Shown: piece after piece, positions 47,498-59,755 of the stretch
Layout of the letters: every line of letters starts with the position of its first letter
How positions within the stretch are numbered: position 1 is the first letter of the stretch
From: Amphiura filiformis
Taxonomy: Eukaryota > Echinodermata > Ophiuroidea > Amphilepidida > Amphiuridae
Direction: 5' to 3'
Assembly (NCBI RefSeq): GCF_039555335.1
Contig: NC_092637.1
Coordinates: 8,080,038-8,144,037, forward strand
DNA: 64,000 nucleotides
Translations under genes and position numbers: made by a program
Notes under the pieces: generated by a model
Seen by the model: the letters and a program-made list of their open reading frames with translations, nothing else
What the model was told of the DNA's origin: nothing
Database searches by the model: none

Positions 47498-47879
47498 ATT
47501 ACGCACTTATATTATGACGTCACAGCCCCACAATATGTAGTAATTTTAAGAACATAGGGGATCACGAAATTTATAACATTACTGGCGCCGGCTCTTCATT
47601 ATGAATTTAGTCGATTTCTTGCACGAATTCGTCACGCCGATGCGCACATCGTTACTGCGCACGTCATGGCTTTGAAATGCGCAGTAACGATGTTTGCTAA
47701 ACGATGTGATTGGCAAATGAAGGCATCTCAGGTCTACTCGCAAAGGCTTATGGGATTTACCGAAAAGGTTAACTAAAATGTATTAAAGGAAATAAATATT
47801 AAATTTCAATATGGCAGAACCATTTCTTGTTTCATATTCTTAGCTTCAAAACGTTAAGACACAAAGCAAACATGTCAGG

Positions 47880-48400
47880 TAGTTTATTGTAATCATGATA
47901 TAAGAAAAGTAATAAAAGTTGAATATCATTATCATAAGTTTCTCAACTGTGATAAATAATAGCGTCAATGGAATCGCATAAAACTCAGTACGGCCTCATC
48001 ATTTCCTTATTTTTTGAGTTTCAAGGTCTTATTGGAGATCCATCTCGAATTCCAATCATATTATCCGTTTAAAAGTCGGTGTTTTTCAGTGATGTACAAG
48101 GCTGCAGTATACTATAGTATGATAAACGCATGCAAAAAGTTTGTTCTCAACTGTGATAAATATTAGCGTCAATAGAATCACATGAAACTAAGTCAAGTCA
48201 AGTCAAGTCAAGTCAAGTCAAGTCAAGTCAAGTACGGTTTCATTATTTCCTTCCTTTTGGGTTTCGAGGTGATCCACCTCGAATTCCAATCATCATAATC
48301 ATAATTATTGTCAGTTTAAAAATCGGCATTTTTCAGCTAATGTACAAGGCTGCAGTATACTATAATATAAGAAAAACCTGCAAAAAAGGTATTTCAGGGG
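47880..48400. repeat. Right-arm copy of 36.48-37.12 kb, with local duplication
   Basis: Inverted match to the left arm. The block '...ttagcgtcaat..aatcgcat' and 'ggttt..gaggtgatccacctcgaattccaatcat' occurs twice here (47945-48140 and 48140-48400) but once on the left. An (AAGTC)n run sits at 48187-48235, where the left arm has about two units. Confidence 0.7.
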
Positions 48401-48639
48401 CCATGACACTGTGCTGCTTTATACCGTCATTTTCTATACCCACTGAATAGTATTATTCATAGTATTTGTGCCTGCGCTGCGCGTTAAGTCGCAAGTTAGT
48501 AGTTTCGAAACGCCCTGGCTACTGTGTTGGTGGTCTTTGTTTCCTTCTTGAATGGCCCATTGTGCATTCATTCACAAAGGATACAGACATACTTCTGGCT
48601 TGAACAGGTTCGCGGCAAACAAAGCCATCAACTCAGTCA

Positions 48640-49912
48640 GCCTAGTTGATGGCTGTAGGTTTTAATGCTCCAGAAAGGGTCACAAGGACACTTTTTACTG
48701 CACTGGTCAGGAGTGATGTGGAGTATGCCAGCTCTCTCTGGAGTGGTACATCAAAACGTAATCTTCGATTAATCAGTCCCAGAACAACGCCAAATATGGA
48801 TTAAAAGACCTTTGACCTTGGATGTACAACAGCATGTTATGATCTAATGGGAAACTGTGCACATCAACAAACACCATTTCTATCAAAAAGGCAACGTCTG
48901 ATATAATTTGAAACCACATAAATTACTAGAGTTGGTTCTTCTCTTGGATTTGGACCAAGCTTTAGAATATCGAATGTTGCGTTTTGAAATAAAACAAACC
49001 AGAAATTTATCACCCATTGTAAAAGAGATGGCACATGTACCGAATACATGTACATACATTGGCTGACCTTGTGGATTTCCTGGCCAAGCCATGCTAACCA
49101 CATAAGGAGATTATACGATTAACCTAGTGCAGCTATTGTCATAGCAGGGTATTATTATGTAATACTCCTGATCCATATTTGGCGTTCTCTTGGACTGTTA
49201 ATTGAAGGCATCCAGAGGAGAGCAACAAACTATACTCTACATTACCCTGATTTAGACTATCGTGAGAGGTTAACTAAATTAAACCTCCTTTCTTTGTCTT
49301 TTAGACGTGAAATCCTTGATCTCGCATTCTTTTTTAGATGCAAAATGGAACTTTATGACCTTAATCTTAACCATTTTGTTGTTTTTAACTCCACCCTCAA
49401 GGACCGTCCCACCACCAGATCATCTGCTGACCCCCTATTGTTGATTCCCAAACGATGCAAAACCGAGTCTCACAGGGCATCGTTTTTCAACCGTATCGTT
49501 CCCCTGTGGAATCAACTTCCTCTCACAATTATATCCACTGTCAACATGTCCTCTTTTAAGAGCCAGCTCTCTGAGTGGTACAAGAACAAACTAGAGGAGA
49601 GTTTTGATCCTTACAACACATGCTCTTGGGTTACATGTTGCCAGTGTTCTGGTTGTAGGCTTGTGTAGGTTTTTTTTCCCCCCAAATTTTTTGGGAGGGG
49701 GAGGGGGGGGGGGTGTCCTCATTGTTTTGATCCTTGGTGGGACTGTCCTAGAGGTGCTTTGCACCTGTTAATCCTTGCCTTTCACTGGTGCAAAATTTTA
49801 TCTATACTTCCTTTTTTTTTATGTACTTTTGAATATTCATGTGCAATATATTTTGATGTTATATTATAATTATTGTATATACCAGTGATAAAGTGTAATA
49901 AATAAATAATAG
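48640..49912 (+). pseudogene. Non-LTR retrotransposon 3' fragment, itself interrupted
   Basis: LVRSDVEYASSLWS (about 48690-48745) and, after a roughly 400-bp insertion bounded by inverted ends 'agaacaacgccaaatatgga' (48782 and 49171), IEGIQRRATNYTLHYP, then FFNRIVPLWNQLPL to 49668. 3' AT-rich tail to 49912. It splits the small foldback that is intact in the left arm at 33890-34045. Confidence 0.75.
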
Positions 49913-49993
49913 TTTCAGTCTAACTACCAACTTGTGACTTTATACTCATTGCGTTGCGACAGGTCACATATTCTTCCCATGTGGTTATATAGT

Positions 49994-50001
49994 TCACGGA
50001 C
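49994..50001 (-). CDS. Candidate terminal mini-exon of right gene (Cys-Pro-stop)
   Basis: Mirror of 33834-33841: acceptor complement of 'ctgtagaatagagtaaa', then GTCCGTGA. Conservation between arms is weak support, because the flanking non-coding sequence is conserved too. Confidence 0.4.
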
Positions 50002-50149
50002 CTGTAGAATAGAGTAAAAAAGAAGACACATTTTTAGCAAGGTGGAACAAATTTCAGATTTACTTATCATCACCATTATCATCATCAACATAATTATGCA
50101 CAACATCAACATCATCATTATTATCAGCTAAATATGAATATCAACATCA

Positions 50150-50206
50150 CCATCATCCGCGCAATATCAACATCATCATCGTCATCACCAACGCCAAAAT
50201 CTACAC

Positions 50207-50243
<37 letters not shown>

Positions 50244-50279
50244 GTCATCATCATCATCATCGTCATCATCATCATCACT

Positions 50280-50314
<35 letters not shown>

Positions 50315-50470
50315 AATCATCATCATCATCGTCATCATCATCATCGTCGTCGTCGTCGTCGTTACGGGCGTCATCACCACTACCATCGTCATCTTCGTCT
50401 TGTATTCAATGTATCGCCACCAACACCGTCATCATCATCGTTAATATCTACGTCATCATCATCATCATCA
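50150..50470. repeat. (ATC)n microsatellite, expanded
   Basis: More than 200 bp of ATC with GTC variants. The left-arm counterpart is only about 67 bp. Poly-Ser and poly-Met open frames here are artefacts. Confidence 0.95.
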
Positions 50471-50534
50471 ATATATTTTAAACAAACAAAACAAGTAATA
50501 TTATAAATAATTATTATGAGCACATAATAGCTTT

Positions 50535-50660
50535 GTTCTGATCCCTCTTTGGGGAGCATGACCTAGTGTGTAGAGTGATCGCTCCTGGAGCAAGAGGTCT
50601 CGAGTTCGATTCCCAGCTCTAGGAACTTCCTGGAGTATTGATTCCCTGGGGTATTGACTG
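50535..50660 (+). mobile_element. tRNA-derived SINE (right-arm copy)
   Basis: A-box-like 'tgacctagtgtgtagagtg' and B box 'gagttcgattccc'. Inverted equivalent of 33480-33605. Confidence 0.7.
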
Positions 50661-50990
50661 GCAAAAAAGTGTTGGCAATCTGTAGATTAAACTTAGACTA
50701 CTGTATCCTTGTTTAGAATTAGAAAAATGAACCACGATAGTGATACGTTCTTTGGGAGGAACGTTCAGTCTTTCCAATTACATCCAAAAGAGGGCCCATG
50801 TGGAAAGCAATTCTTCCGCGCTGGTTAATGGCTATTATTCGTCATCAATAAAAATAAATTAAATAAATTTGTCGCTCCCATTATTATATTTTCCATTTTT
50901 ACCATGCTATTCTGTTGTATACCAGTATATACTTTAGTAAGACTTAATTTATTATGAGCAATTTATATTGTAAAAGTCTAATCATCTTAC

Positions 50991-51101
50991 AATTGTCCTC
51001 ATCGGAATTGTCACGACAATCATCTCTTCCATTGCATATGAGGGCAGGAGGAATACACCTTAGGTTTGCACAGCGAAAGTGATCTTCTCTTTGACATGGA
51101 C
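50991..51101 (-). CDS. Exon R25: LDLa type A
   Basis: 37 codons on the - strand, acceptor 'aatttatatag', donor 'gtaaga'. Motifs [32 protein letters not shown]. Five replacements relative to L25 (Pro to Gln, Gly to Asp, Val to Phe, Ile to Asp, Asp to Asn). Cys and ligands kept. Confidence 0.93.
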
Positions 51102-51734
51102 CTATATAAATTGAGACAAAATTATTAATAGTGGGATTGACTTATTCAATTGAAATGGAATAGCGCATTAGAGCATAATCGAAGTAAGTGATACTATATG
51201 TAATTTATGTCTAAAATGTGTGTGTAATGTGACAAATTTGACACCAGGTGGAATTTGTGATTTCAAGTAAATAATGTATGTTTCAAAATAGTTTTGAAAT
51301 TTTACGATTACAATAACTAACATGAGGAGGCCATTTACATCAGAGTCAACCAACCATCAGTCAACTGCGACGGGGCCGATACCATTACCAAGAGTCTACG
51401 ACCAATTGTTGGGGTCAAGTGTCCAAATGGTCATTGATCCCAAACTTGGGTTCCCAGTCTCTCGATGAAGGTCGAAGTTACGACCGAAAAATAAGGTATG
51501 TCTAATTTTGGGTTGAGATCAAAAGTTTAAATCATAAAATATGATTACAATATACTTTTATTAATATTGCTTTGCCTGTATAGGGTAATGGTCGACGTCC
51601 AGATCCGTTACAATATACTACATGTACACTTGGCTGCTAGTTATTTCAAAGATGGGAAAGGTAATGGAGCAAGAGAACAAACGTTTACAATTCAAAGACG
51701 GAATGACCCATGGGCACATAATGGCAACATGACG
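51102..51734. other. Intron, no exon seen
   Basis: AT-rich with no coding signal. A small stem-loop 'ggtcg aagtta cgacc' followed by GAAA is at 51470-51489. Confidence 0.5.
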
Positions 51735-53851
51735 CACAAATAAAGAAAGAAAGAAATAAAGAAATTTATATAGCGCATTATGCCAGGCCTCAATGCGCTG
51801 AACAGAGAACTAAACTTACAAATACATTATGCAAAACTACAAAAGTACATATTCATTAGGCATAATACAACCAATACAAATTAATTATAGTAAACACATT
51901 TAAAAACATTATAAAGCAATATTACACTTGAAAGAGAAACAGAAAAGCATATCATATAATGAACAAAAGCATGATAATTATAAACAACACACTAAAATCC
52001 ACATCACTACTCGAATCCCCAGGAAAATTGAAGCCCACAGAAATCACCCCGACAGACCAAGGTAGACAACCGTCGACCAGCACATGACAAACAATCGTCC
52101 ACCCGAGCCAGCCAAAAATTTGTCCCCGAGCAAAACACGCCAGAGACTCAAAATAGTGATCCAGGTCCCAATGTGAAGACATAATAATTCAAAAACAGCA
52201 ATTTCACAATATACAAATTAAATATCATTGTCAAATTTACATCGATACATATATATATAATTGAAACATTTGATTTTTAAATCAAATGTTTAAAAAAGCG
52301 TGGATTTGGCCCGCAGAATTAAAACGCGAAAATAACAAACCCGACCGGCGGGGACCCTGCTGGAGAGGAGAGGTTGCCAGCACTTCACTCTCAGCGGCTT
52401 CGTCAGCAAGTCGTTCAGTCAAATGCAGCAGGGCCATAAACAAAGCAGAAATAACACGCAGAAATGATAACCCTGGAGAGGAGAGGTTACCAGCACATCA
52501 CTCTCAGCGAGATGGTCAGCATCTCGCTCCTGTGAGATGGAAAAACAGGCAGGGTTGAAAACAAATATTAATTAAATATTAAAAAGGTGTGTCTTCAGAC
52601 GACTCTTGAAGGACGACACCGTAATAGAAGAGCGAACTTGAAGCGGTAGATTGTTCCAGAGTGAAGGTGCTGCATACACAAATGCACGCTCACCATAGAA
52701 TTTGGTTGATGGTCGACTTGTGACAGTCAGAGATAACTTGTTTGATGAACGAAGATTGCGAACTGGTTTGTAGTAAGTGACGATATCGGAGATGTATTGA
52801 GGGGCGAGTTGATTGAGAGCCTTGTATGTCATGAGCAAGATCTTGTAAGCTGCACGTTTCTTGATGGAAAGCCAATGAAGCGATTGTAAGACTGGGGTAA
52901 TGTGCTGAGATCGAGGAATGCGAGCGACTAACCGGGCTGCTGTGTTCTGGATCAGCTGAAGTTTTGTGATGTAGGAATCAGGAAGACCATAGACTAAGGC
53001 GTTGCAGTAGTCCAGCCGAGAGGTGACAAAAGCGTGAACTAATTTGGCAGCAGTTTCGTCGTCGATGAAATGACGTATTTGCCCTATTTTCCGTATGGCC
53101 GCCATAGCAGACCTGCAGATACTGTCAATATGATCCTTCATGCAGAGGTTGGAGTCGAATATGGCGCCAAGATTCCGTGCACAAGATGAAGGGGAGATGA
53201 CGGAATTGCCTATGACTAAAAACGGTGACGGTGAAGGCATGTTGACGGTGGTGAACCGAGAACAGATATAAAGAAGCTCGGTTTTGGCGTCGTTTAACAC
53301 CAGCCTATTCTCAACGGCCCACCGCCTCACTTCAGCGATACATTTCTCAAGAACACGGATAGCATGTTCACGATCTTCTGGTTTAAATGTAATGTAAAGT
53401 TGAGTATCATCAGCGTATGCTACTGTTGAAATGCCATAGGAAGTAATGATATCTTGGAGAGGAGCACTGTAAAGGATAAACATTAAAGGACCGGCAACTG
53501 ATCCTTGGGGAACTCCACAATCTAAGGTAACTTTCTTTGAGATGCAGCCATTCACTGCAACAGATTGTCATTTTGTACACGCACTAATGCAGTTTCCGTG
53601 CCATGATTTTGACGATAGGCCGATTGCATGGTGGCAATGAGATTGTGTTCACGGAGATAAACCTGTAATTGGCTGATGACGATACGTTCGATCAGTTTAC
53701 CGAGGAACTTCAAATTAGAGATCGGACGATAGTTGCTAAGATCATCACGATCCAATTTAGCCTTCTTAAGAAGAGGAGACACACCAGCGTGCTTAAGGGT
53801 AGCTGGAAAATAACCAGATGCCAGCGAATGATTGACAACTTTAGTCACCAT
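51735..53851 (-). pseudogene. L2/CR1-like non-LTR retrotransposon with internal deletion
   Basis: On the - strand, 53851-53552 encodes the RT N-terminal part (VSPLLKKAKLDRDDLSNYRP, SAYRQNHGTETALVRV). 53555-52572 encodes RT core GVPQGSVAGPLMFILYSAPL and the catalytic YADDTQLY, then LHWLSIKKRAAYKILL and the L2-type ending FKSRLKTHLFNI. The segment between 'GTETALVRVQND' and 'GVPQG' is missing, removing RT motif A. The 3' UTR runs to a (CTTT)-like tail near 51735. Right arm only. Confidence 0.85.
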
Positions 53852-53936
53852 CGGTAGAAGTTCAGGGATGCTTTCCTTGACAATGCAAGAAGGTAATGGA
53901 TCAAATGAGACACAATTTTATCAATATTTTACTCAC

Positions 53937-54050
53937 AGTGTATTTCATCCCTCTTTGTTACGTCGCAATCAGGGAAGGCATCACACACACGCCAGTCATC
54001 AATGCATGGTCCTTCAGGTGAGCAAGCAAAGTAATCTGGTGAACATGGGT
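53937..54050 (-). CDS. Exon R24: LDLa type B
   Basis: 38 codons, acceptor 'tttcttcttttacag', donor 'gtgagt'. Motifs DPCSPDYFAC, SPEGPC, WRVCDAFPDC, RDEIHC. Splice context is nearly identical to L24, but ten residues differ. Confidence 0.93.
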
Positions 54051-54209
54051 CTGTAAAAGAAGAAAAACGCGGATACGTGTCCTTTTACAATCGTGGAATT
54101 CGGATAAGTGAAAATTAACTTCGTACGCAAACAGTTCAATATATCATCTGGAAATTGTTTGAAGAAACAAAGTACCGCTTTTGCGCTTTATATTATGTGT
54201 TTGGCTCAC

Positions 54210-54245
54210 CTGCTGTAGTAGATGACTCTGTCGTAGCCACCGGAC
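54210..54245 (-). CDS. Exon R23: minimal Thr-rich linker
   Basis: 12 codons, acceptor 'gttttccatttag', donor 'gtgagc', encoding PVATTESSTTA. Only the last Thr differs from L23. Confidence 0.87.
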
Positions 54246-55216
54246 CTAAATGGAAAACAAAACAAAACTCTACCGGTATAAAGTACTTTCATCAGAAAAA
54301 ACAAAGTACCAAAACTAGGTTATTAGGTTAGGTTCAAATGTCTATTTGCTTTCATATTTAGCAGACTATTTAAAAAAAATGAAAATCACCAATGAGGTTT
54401 AGCCGAAAATCAATTCCGCGAGGGTGCGCTCAAAATTTCGGCTATTCGGCGTCATATGCGGTAGTCACATATGTAATTTGGGAAGAAGTCATTTTGAAGA
54501 ATTAAGTTACTAATATGTAAGTCTTTAATCAAAAGTAAAGCACGATTTAACAATAATCTTGTGAGTGAACATAAATACATACAATCAGTCAGAATCAATC
54601 AAATATTATGTTTAATAATTTATCTTCGTGTTGTTGATTTCAAAGTTCTATGTCCTGATTAACTTGTCCTGCGAAGATTACTGTTCAGCAAAGTTCACTG
54701 AAGACTTTTATAATAAAATATTCGCACAGTTGACAATCTCTAAAATGGTGCTATTTTCACCTTTCACACAATTTCTTCAGGAAAACAGGTCTGAAGTGGA
54801 TCTACCTGTTTCCATTTACACTGACAGAAATGTTGTTTCATAAACCAGACTTCAGCAAGTCAACAAAAGATAAATAATCAAATCAAAGTTGACCTTAAGT
54901 GGAGTTTGGTCCAAATGTAGACTCTGGCTAAAGCAAATGCATATATGCAAATCATGTACATATAGTATGTGGTATGTAACAGATGGGGCACTTGCTATGT
55001 TTTCGGCAGACGAGCCATTTTGAAGGTATTTCCTTTTGTACCGGATATCACCCCTTACTGACCGTTGACCCATAAATTAGAGTTTTATTCCTTCTCCTCT
55101 TATTCTCCATTTCAACTGCTTTTTCGTAATTGGTTTCACATTATCAAAAATAAATGGTAAATGGTAAAAAGTATCAGGTGCAATAGATTGCCGCCAAAAA
55201 TATATAACCAACTTAC
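54246..55216. other. Intron, no exon seen
   Basis: Contains scattered homology to the L22-L23 intron. A short inverted pair around 'ttcaggaaaacaggtctgaa' is the only structure noted. Confidence 0.45.
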
Positions 55217-55327
55217 AATTGGTCTCATCAGAGTTGTCCCCACAATCATCTTTGCCATCGCAAACCATTTCATGGCCAATGCACCTTACGTTATCACATC
55301 GGACTTTGCTTCCATTTGCACATGGAC
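55217..55327 (-). CDS. Exon R22: LDLa type A
   Basis: 37 codons, acceptor 'ttatcaatctag', donor 'gtaagt'. Motifs [32 protein letters not shown]. The loop between C3 and C4 (IGHEMV against IAPDLV in L22) is changed at four of six positions. Confidence 0.93.
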
Positions 55328-55978
55328 CTAGATTGATAATTGATAATAAGTGGTAATTTATATTACTGTATTGGTGCTCTCTTAATTATTACCGAATTGG
55401 AATTGGCGAGTTAGAAATGATAATTTACTGCTATGATGCAGGGCTGTGATGGTATTCAGTGTTTGGCATAATGTTTCTCTTGGATATGGACCTACATTGT
55501 TTAATCAATTGATAATTTATCAGTCAGCAACGTGGACTTGATTAATTAGTATTAAACAATTCATTGATATAAGTACTGGTGGCTGACATTGCTGTTTGTA
55601 GACAGGAAGTCTGGAAACGTGAACTTCATGCTGTTAGAGGTCTTTCTGTTTATGTTCTTTTGAATAAGAGATATGTAAGGTTACCATTGTCAAACCAAAA
55701 TATGTAGCAGTCTTCCATGTTTGTGAGTGCAGAGCAATACTTTTTGTCGCTGGATTTTTAATATCTGTCAGTAATAATTTTTCAAAAAAAAGATGATTTT
55801 AACATATAAAATGAAAAAATTCAAAACTCCCTGAACAATTTTATGAACAATTATAAAATTACTGTGTGTGTGATGGTCTATAAAGTTGTAGTCTTCTAAG
55901 AGCTCTAATATCGGCGAGAATTCTTAAATATTGTACGGCACCGTAAGTTATATAAACTATTTTTACTGCATAACTCAC
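55328..55978. other. Intron homologous to the L21-L22 intron
   Basis: Matches the complement of about 27330-27690 throughout 55330-55700, with small indels. A stray exon-start look-alike ('ggatatggacctacat') near 55490 is not followed by LDLa coding sequence. Confidence 0.55.
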
Positions 55979-56089
55979 AATATTTCTCATCTACTTTAGT
56001 TTCTGTGCAGTCTATAAAGTCATCACAATAATATTGGTCTGCAATGCATGATCCATCATCACAGGGTAAGTAACCTGAATCGCAACCAT
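55979..56089 (-). CDS. Exon R21: LDLa type B
   Basis: 37 codons, acceptor 'ttttgttttttacag', donor 'gtgagt'. Motifs DGCDSGYLPC, DDGSC, YYCDDFIDC, VDEKYC. One codon shorter than L21 in the C2-C3 loop and otherwise colinear. Confidence 0.92.
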
Positions 56090-56234
56090 CTGTAAAAAAC
56101 AAAACAAAAAACCCCTATTTTTAGCCGCAGTTTCTTAAACAGTTGCCTGTTTAGAATTAGTAACAAACCAGTGAGATGGTGATGAGAACATTACATCAGT
56201 ACAGTACGATGAAAAGCTTAAAATAATAAATTAC

Positions 56235-56348
56235 CTGATTCTGTTGTTAGTTCTATTGTGGTAGACGCCTCTGTTGTCATGGCTGTACTCAATATATCAG
56301 TTGTTCTGGGTGATTCCGTTGTAGGCTCCATTGGCATCGTAGTCGAAC
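56235..56348 (-). CDS. Exon R20: Thr-rich linker
   Basis: 38 codons, acceptor 'aaattacaag', donor 'gtaatt'. Encodes STTMPMEPTTESPRTTD..., MTTEASTTIELTTES. Same length as L20. Confidence 0.88.
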
Positions 56349-56796
56349 CTTGTAATTTGAAAAATAAATCAAACGAACAAAGAATAATTTGGTTCACCTC
56401 AAGCTCGGGTAATGACGTCAAAGCCTAACCACCCTAATTCACTACACATATTTTACCTTGAATTAGGCAATTGACTCCATTAATTATAAAATATTTAATA
56501 AATGTAAACAAACAAAAGTTAATTATAATTGATGTTGGTCAAGCGATGGTTACATTTGCTTGATATATTACACTAAAATGGATATTGTGTCGAGATTTTA
56601 TAATCTTTCAGACATGTGATGCTTATGTGAAAACATCACCAACTTGTGTCATTGGGGTATGCCTTTGGTTCCCAGAAAACTTATGCTTTTCTCATAACCA
56701 TAATAAAGTGAAATTGTAAGCCCGCAATATGTTTCGTTTAGACGGTATGTACACAGAAATAAAGTAGTTTTGAGGTTACATCCCGGATATTATATA

Positions 56797-57102
56797 TAGA
56801 CGAATCCAACGAGCCAAGTCATGGTCAGGATTTGGTCGGCCATGACTGGGTCCCCGCAGCACCAAACCGGTGTTGTGACTGCCCAGTTGGGTGGATTAAA
56901 GCCGCTTAAAATTCGATGTTAGGTTATTTTGTTTTGTAAACTGTCATCATTCTTTTGTCTACGTGTAACACGGGTGATAGAATGCAGTTTAAAATACCCT
57001 CCAAGGCCGCATCATTTCACATTTTAGGTGAGATGGAGCCGACGGGGACCCAAATATGGCTGCCATTGAGGTGTAGGAATGCGTGAAATTGGATTCGTCT
57101 AT
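56797..57102. mobile_element. MITE with AGACGAATCCAA ends
   Basis: tagacgaatccaa at the left and its complement ttggattcgtcta at the right, flanked by TA-rich sequence. About 305 bp, no ORF, not found at the equivalent left-arm position. Confidence 0.7.
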
Positions 57103-57505
57103 ACTGCTCTTTGTGCCACGCTGACACACATTTTTACTTCTAGACACGTCATTCGCCGATCAATTTGCGTAGCATCGCGTGACGTAGTCGTGATTTTACG
57201 CGATCGGTCGGCGAGTACCGATAGATCTTTGAAAAATACTGTAGAAGGAGTCAGTCAACTATATTGGAGAACACATGTCAAAAAACGCGTGAAATTTGAT
57301 TATTTTTGGTGAATTTTTGGTGAATGAATGCGGAATGCGGCAGTAAAAGCGATAGATAACGAAGTAGGCGATATAACAATCAAAGAAAAGAATACAACCT
57401 TATACTCATTTTCGTTCAGTTGTGCACTTCCTTCACTTGTTTTTGTCACATAATAATCCCAATCAAATTGCATCTTAAACCCAAAAATATTTACAGCAAT
57501 CTTAC

Positions 57506-57616
57506 AATCTGTCTCATCAGAGTTGTCATCGCAATCATCTTTCCCATCACACAGCTTGTCAGGATTAATGCAGCGTGCATTATCACACCGAATTTCGCCA
57601 TCTCGTGGACACGGAC
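57506..57616 (-). CDS. Exon R19: LDLa type A
   Basis: 37 codons, acceptor 'tataatgcacag', donor 'gtaaga'. Motifs [35 protein letters not shown]. Four replacements relative to L19. The downstream intron contains one unexpanded version of the unit that forms the left-arm minisatellite. Confidence 0.93.
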
Positions 57617-58427
57617 CTGTGCATTATAGAAGATATAGTAAAGCTGGACACGTTATAGTAGAGAACCAGCGCTAATGTTTCGTGATTAAATCTTAGAACA
57701 AAGGTTTGAAAGTGTTTTGGGATGCATGAAGGGTACTGAATAAATTTGGTTTGGGCTGCACTCTTGAAAGTGTCAGGCATTTTTGGTAGGGGTCAATTAA
57801 AGTCAAACAGGGGTCAAAATTATAAATTATCCCAATTCTTTTAAAAAGTATACCAAATTACTTGCCTGGTCACAAGGAATCCATAAAAGTAAAAAACTCA
57901 AACCCAAATGATATCATGCAAAATAAAATTTTCAACATGTATATTTGCACATATGACTTGTTGTCCTAAAAACCAAAAACATGTTTTATTGGAGTTATTT
58001 CTTTGTTCAGGTATTCAGTTATGTTTCTTGCAAAAGTAAAATTAAAGTTGTAAGAACGATTCCATTGAGTACAGTTAAGTTAAGCACAACTTTTAAAAGA
58101 CTATATAATTCGAGTTTGATAGTCATCATAAGGCGGTTTTGTTACATTTTAATAGATCTTATTGAATGTTCAAAACTGCTTGCGTAGGAAATTAACCCCC
58201 TGGAAACTACTGGTCATCTAACAGCATTTCTGATCAGTGGATAACTTGAAATGCTCCTTTCAATTGGCAATTATGACTTTGCTTTAAACAATTTATGGTC
58301 AAACTTGCATTTGCAGATGATCTTATTTATACCCTCCTTGATTGGTTCAAATTGGACACAATATTCATTTTGGCATAATCGACAGGTAGTTCTCATGGGT
58401 TTAACCAGCGATTAGAATTTCACTCAC
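57617..58427. other. Intron homologous to the L18-L19 intron
   Basis: 57965-58190 matches the complement of 18580-18790. The 25-bp minisatellite present in the left arm is absent. Confidence 0.55.
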
Positions 58428-58544
58428 AAGAATCCCTTTCATCTATAAAGGTGTCTCTGCAATCTACAAGTCCATCGCAAAAACGGCTTTCTTCAATGCA
58501 TGGCCCATCAGATGAACAGGGAAGGAAACCTGGATCGCAAGGAT
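58428..58544 (-). CDS. Exon R18: LDLa type B
   Basis: 39 codons, acceptor 'tctcttcttttcag', donor 'gtgagt'. Motifs DPCDPGFLPC, SSDGPC, IEESRFCDGLVDC, DERDSC. Five replacements relative to L18, all in the C-terminal half. Confidence 0.93.
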
Positions 58545-59116
58545 CTGAAAAGAAGAGACAACAGATCGTTTGTTAAGTGACACTTCTAAGGAAAGTACGT
58601 GAATAATGAAAATTACATCAGGGAAAAGGACTACACCACATACGGATGGATTATAAACCGGTCATATAGAACCCGTTGGGTATCTTATACTGGTTTCAGA
58701 GTTTCATACCGCATTTCCGCTTTGATGACGATTTTTTACGTCAGTACGCAATAAAGCCATAAATACCAGCGGTGACCGGCGGTAAGCCGATACATCGATC
58801 ACACCCCCACGCTTTACGAAAAAAAAACCCAAATCGCCGACAGTTGATTTCATGGCACAGGATACAATTTGTGACCAGTGAGCTAAAGATATAAGTAGTG
58901 AGCATCACTCATAGTGCAGCTATATCTAAGTTTGGTTGGAACAGTATTTGAAATGATTTGAGACAACCATCTGAACGAAACGGTAAATTAGCTGAGGTTT
59001 CTGAAACAGTGACTTTTTTAGAGCTAAATAAATTGAGTGAGATAAATAAAGTGAGATGGTAAGCAGAGCAATACATCGTTAAAGTACGATGAAAAAAGTA
59101 TGAAATAATAAATTAC

Positions 59117-59260
59117 CCGATTCCGTTGTTAGTTCCATTGTGCTAGACGCCTCTGTCGTCAGTTCTATTGTACTAGACGCCTCTGTTGTCATTGAAGTAC
59201 TCATTATATCAGTTGTGCTGGGTAATTCTGTTGTAGGCGCCATTTTCATTGTGGTCGAAC
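59117..59260 (-). CDS. Exon R17: Thr-rich linker with internal duplication
   Basis: 48 codons, acceptor 'cccaattataag', donor 'gtaatt'. Encodes STTMKMAPTTELPSTTD... then TTEASSTIEL followed by a near-copy TTEASSTMEL. The second copy is a 30-bp direct repeat (59131-59160 and 59161-59190), which lengthens the linker by ten residues over L17, in frame. Confidence 0.88.
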
Positions 59261-59496
59261 CTTATAATTGGGAAGATCAAATGAGCAATATAAACTGTCA
59301 TTTGGTTAATATATACAATCAAGCTGCATATTCGAGTGATTGATCTCAATATGTGGCAGACAAAAACACGTGTTGGCTGTTGGAACATGTGGTATGGAAA
59401 AAAATGTTGTCCATCCACCTTTTTATTAGAGCCCTCATGAGATGACACACATCTATTGATCGCTATACGCTGTATAGATGAGTTGACACAGGTTGT

Positions 59497-59755
59497 ATGC
59501 GCCTTGCATTCTCTAAATTCAGTAAATTTCCATCGTCAACCATGTAATTGAATGGGATTATTTTGAAATTTAAAAATGCTTGAAATATCACAAACAAATA
59601 GGCCTATGTTAATAAATAATATAAATGCAAGCTAAAACCGCTGGGGTTCGATAATGAGCCCCACAAAATTAACCGAGTATATGGAAAATGCCATACGGCC
59701 GAGAGGTTTTGCCGGCTCTCTCCAACCATCATGCCACTCGCCGCCTGAGTTGACA
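59497..59755. repeat. Dispersed repeat, second copy of 32745-33002
   Basis: Same orientation as the left-arm copy but in a different intron. Its right end abuts the candidate LTR, so the two may be parts of one element. Confidence 0.7.

Noticed and set aside
50134-50392. Poly-Ser / poly-Met open frames
   Set aside because: Translation of an (ATC)n microsatellite on either strand.
55480-55500. Extra LDLa-A exon start in the R21-R22 intron
   Set aside because: An acceptor-like 'tag' and GTCCATATCC are visible on the - strand, but no cysteine-spaced coding sequence follows.
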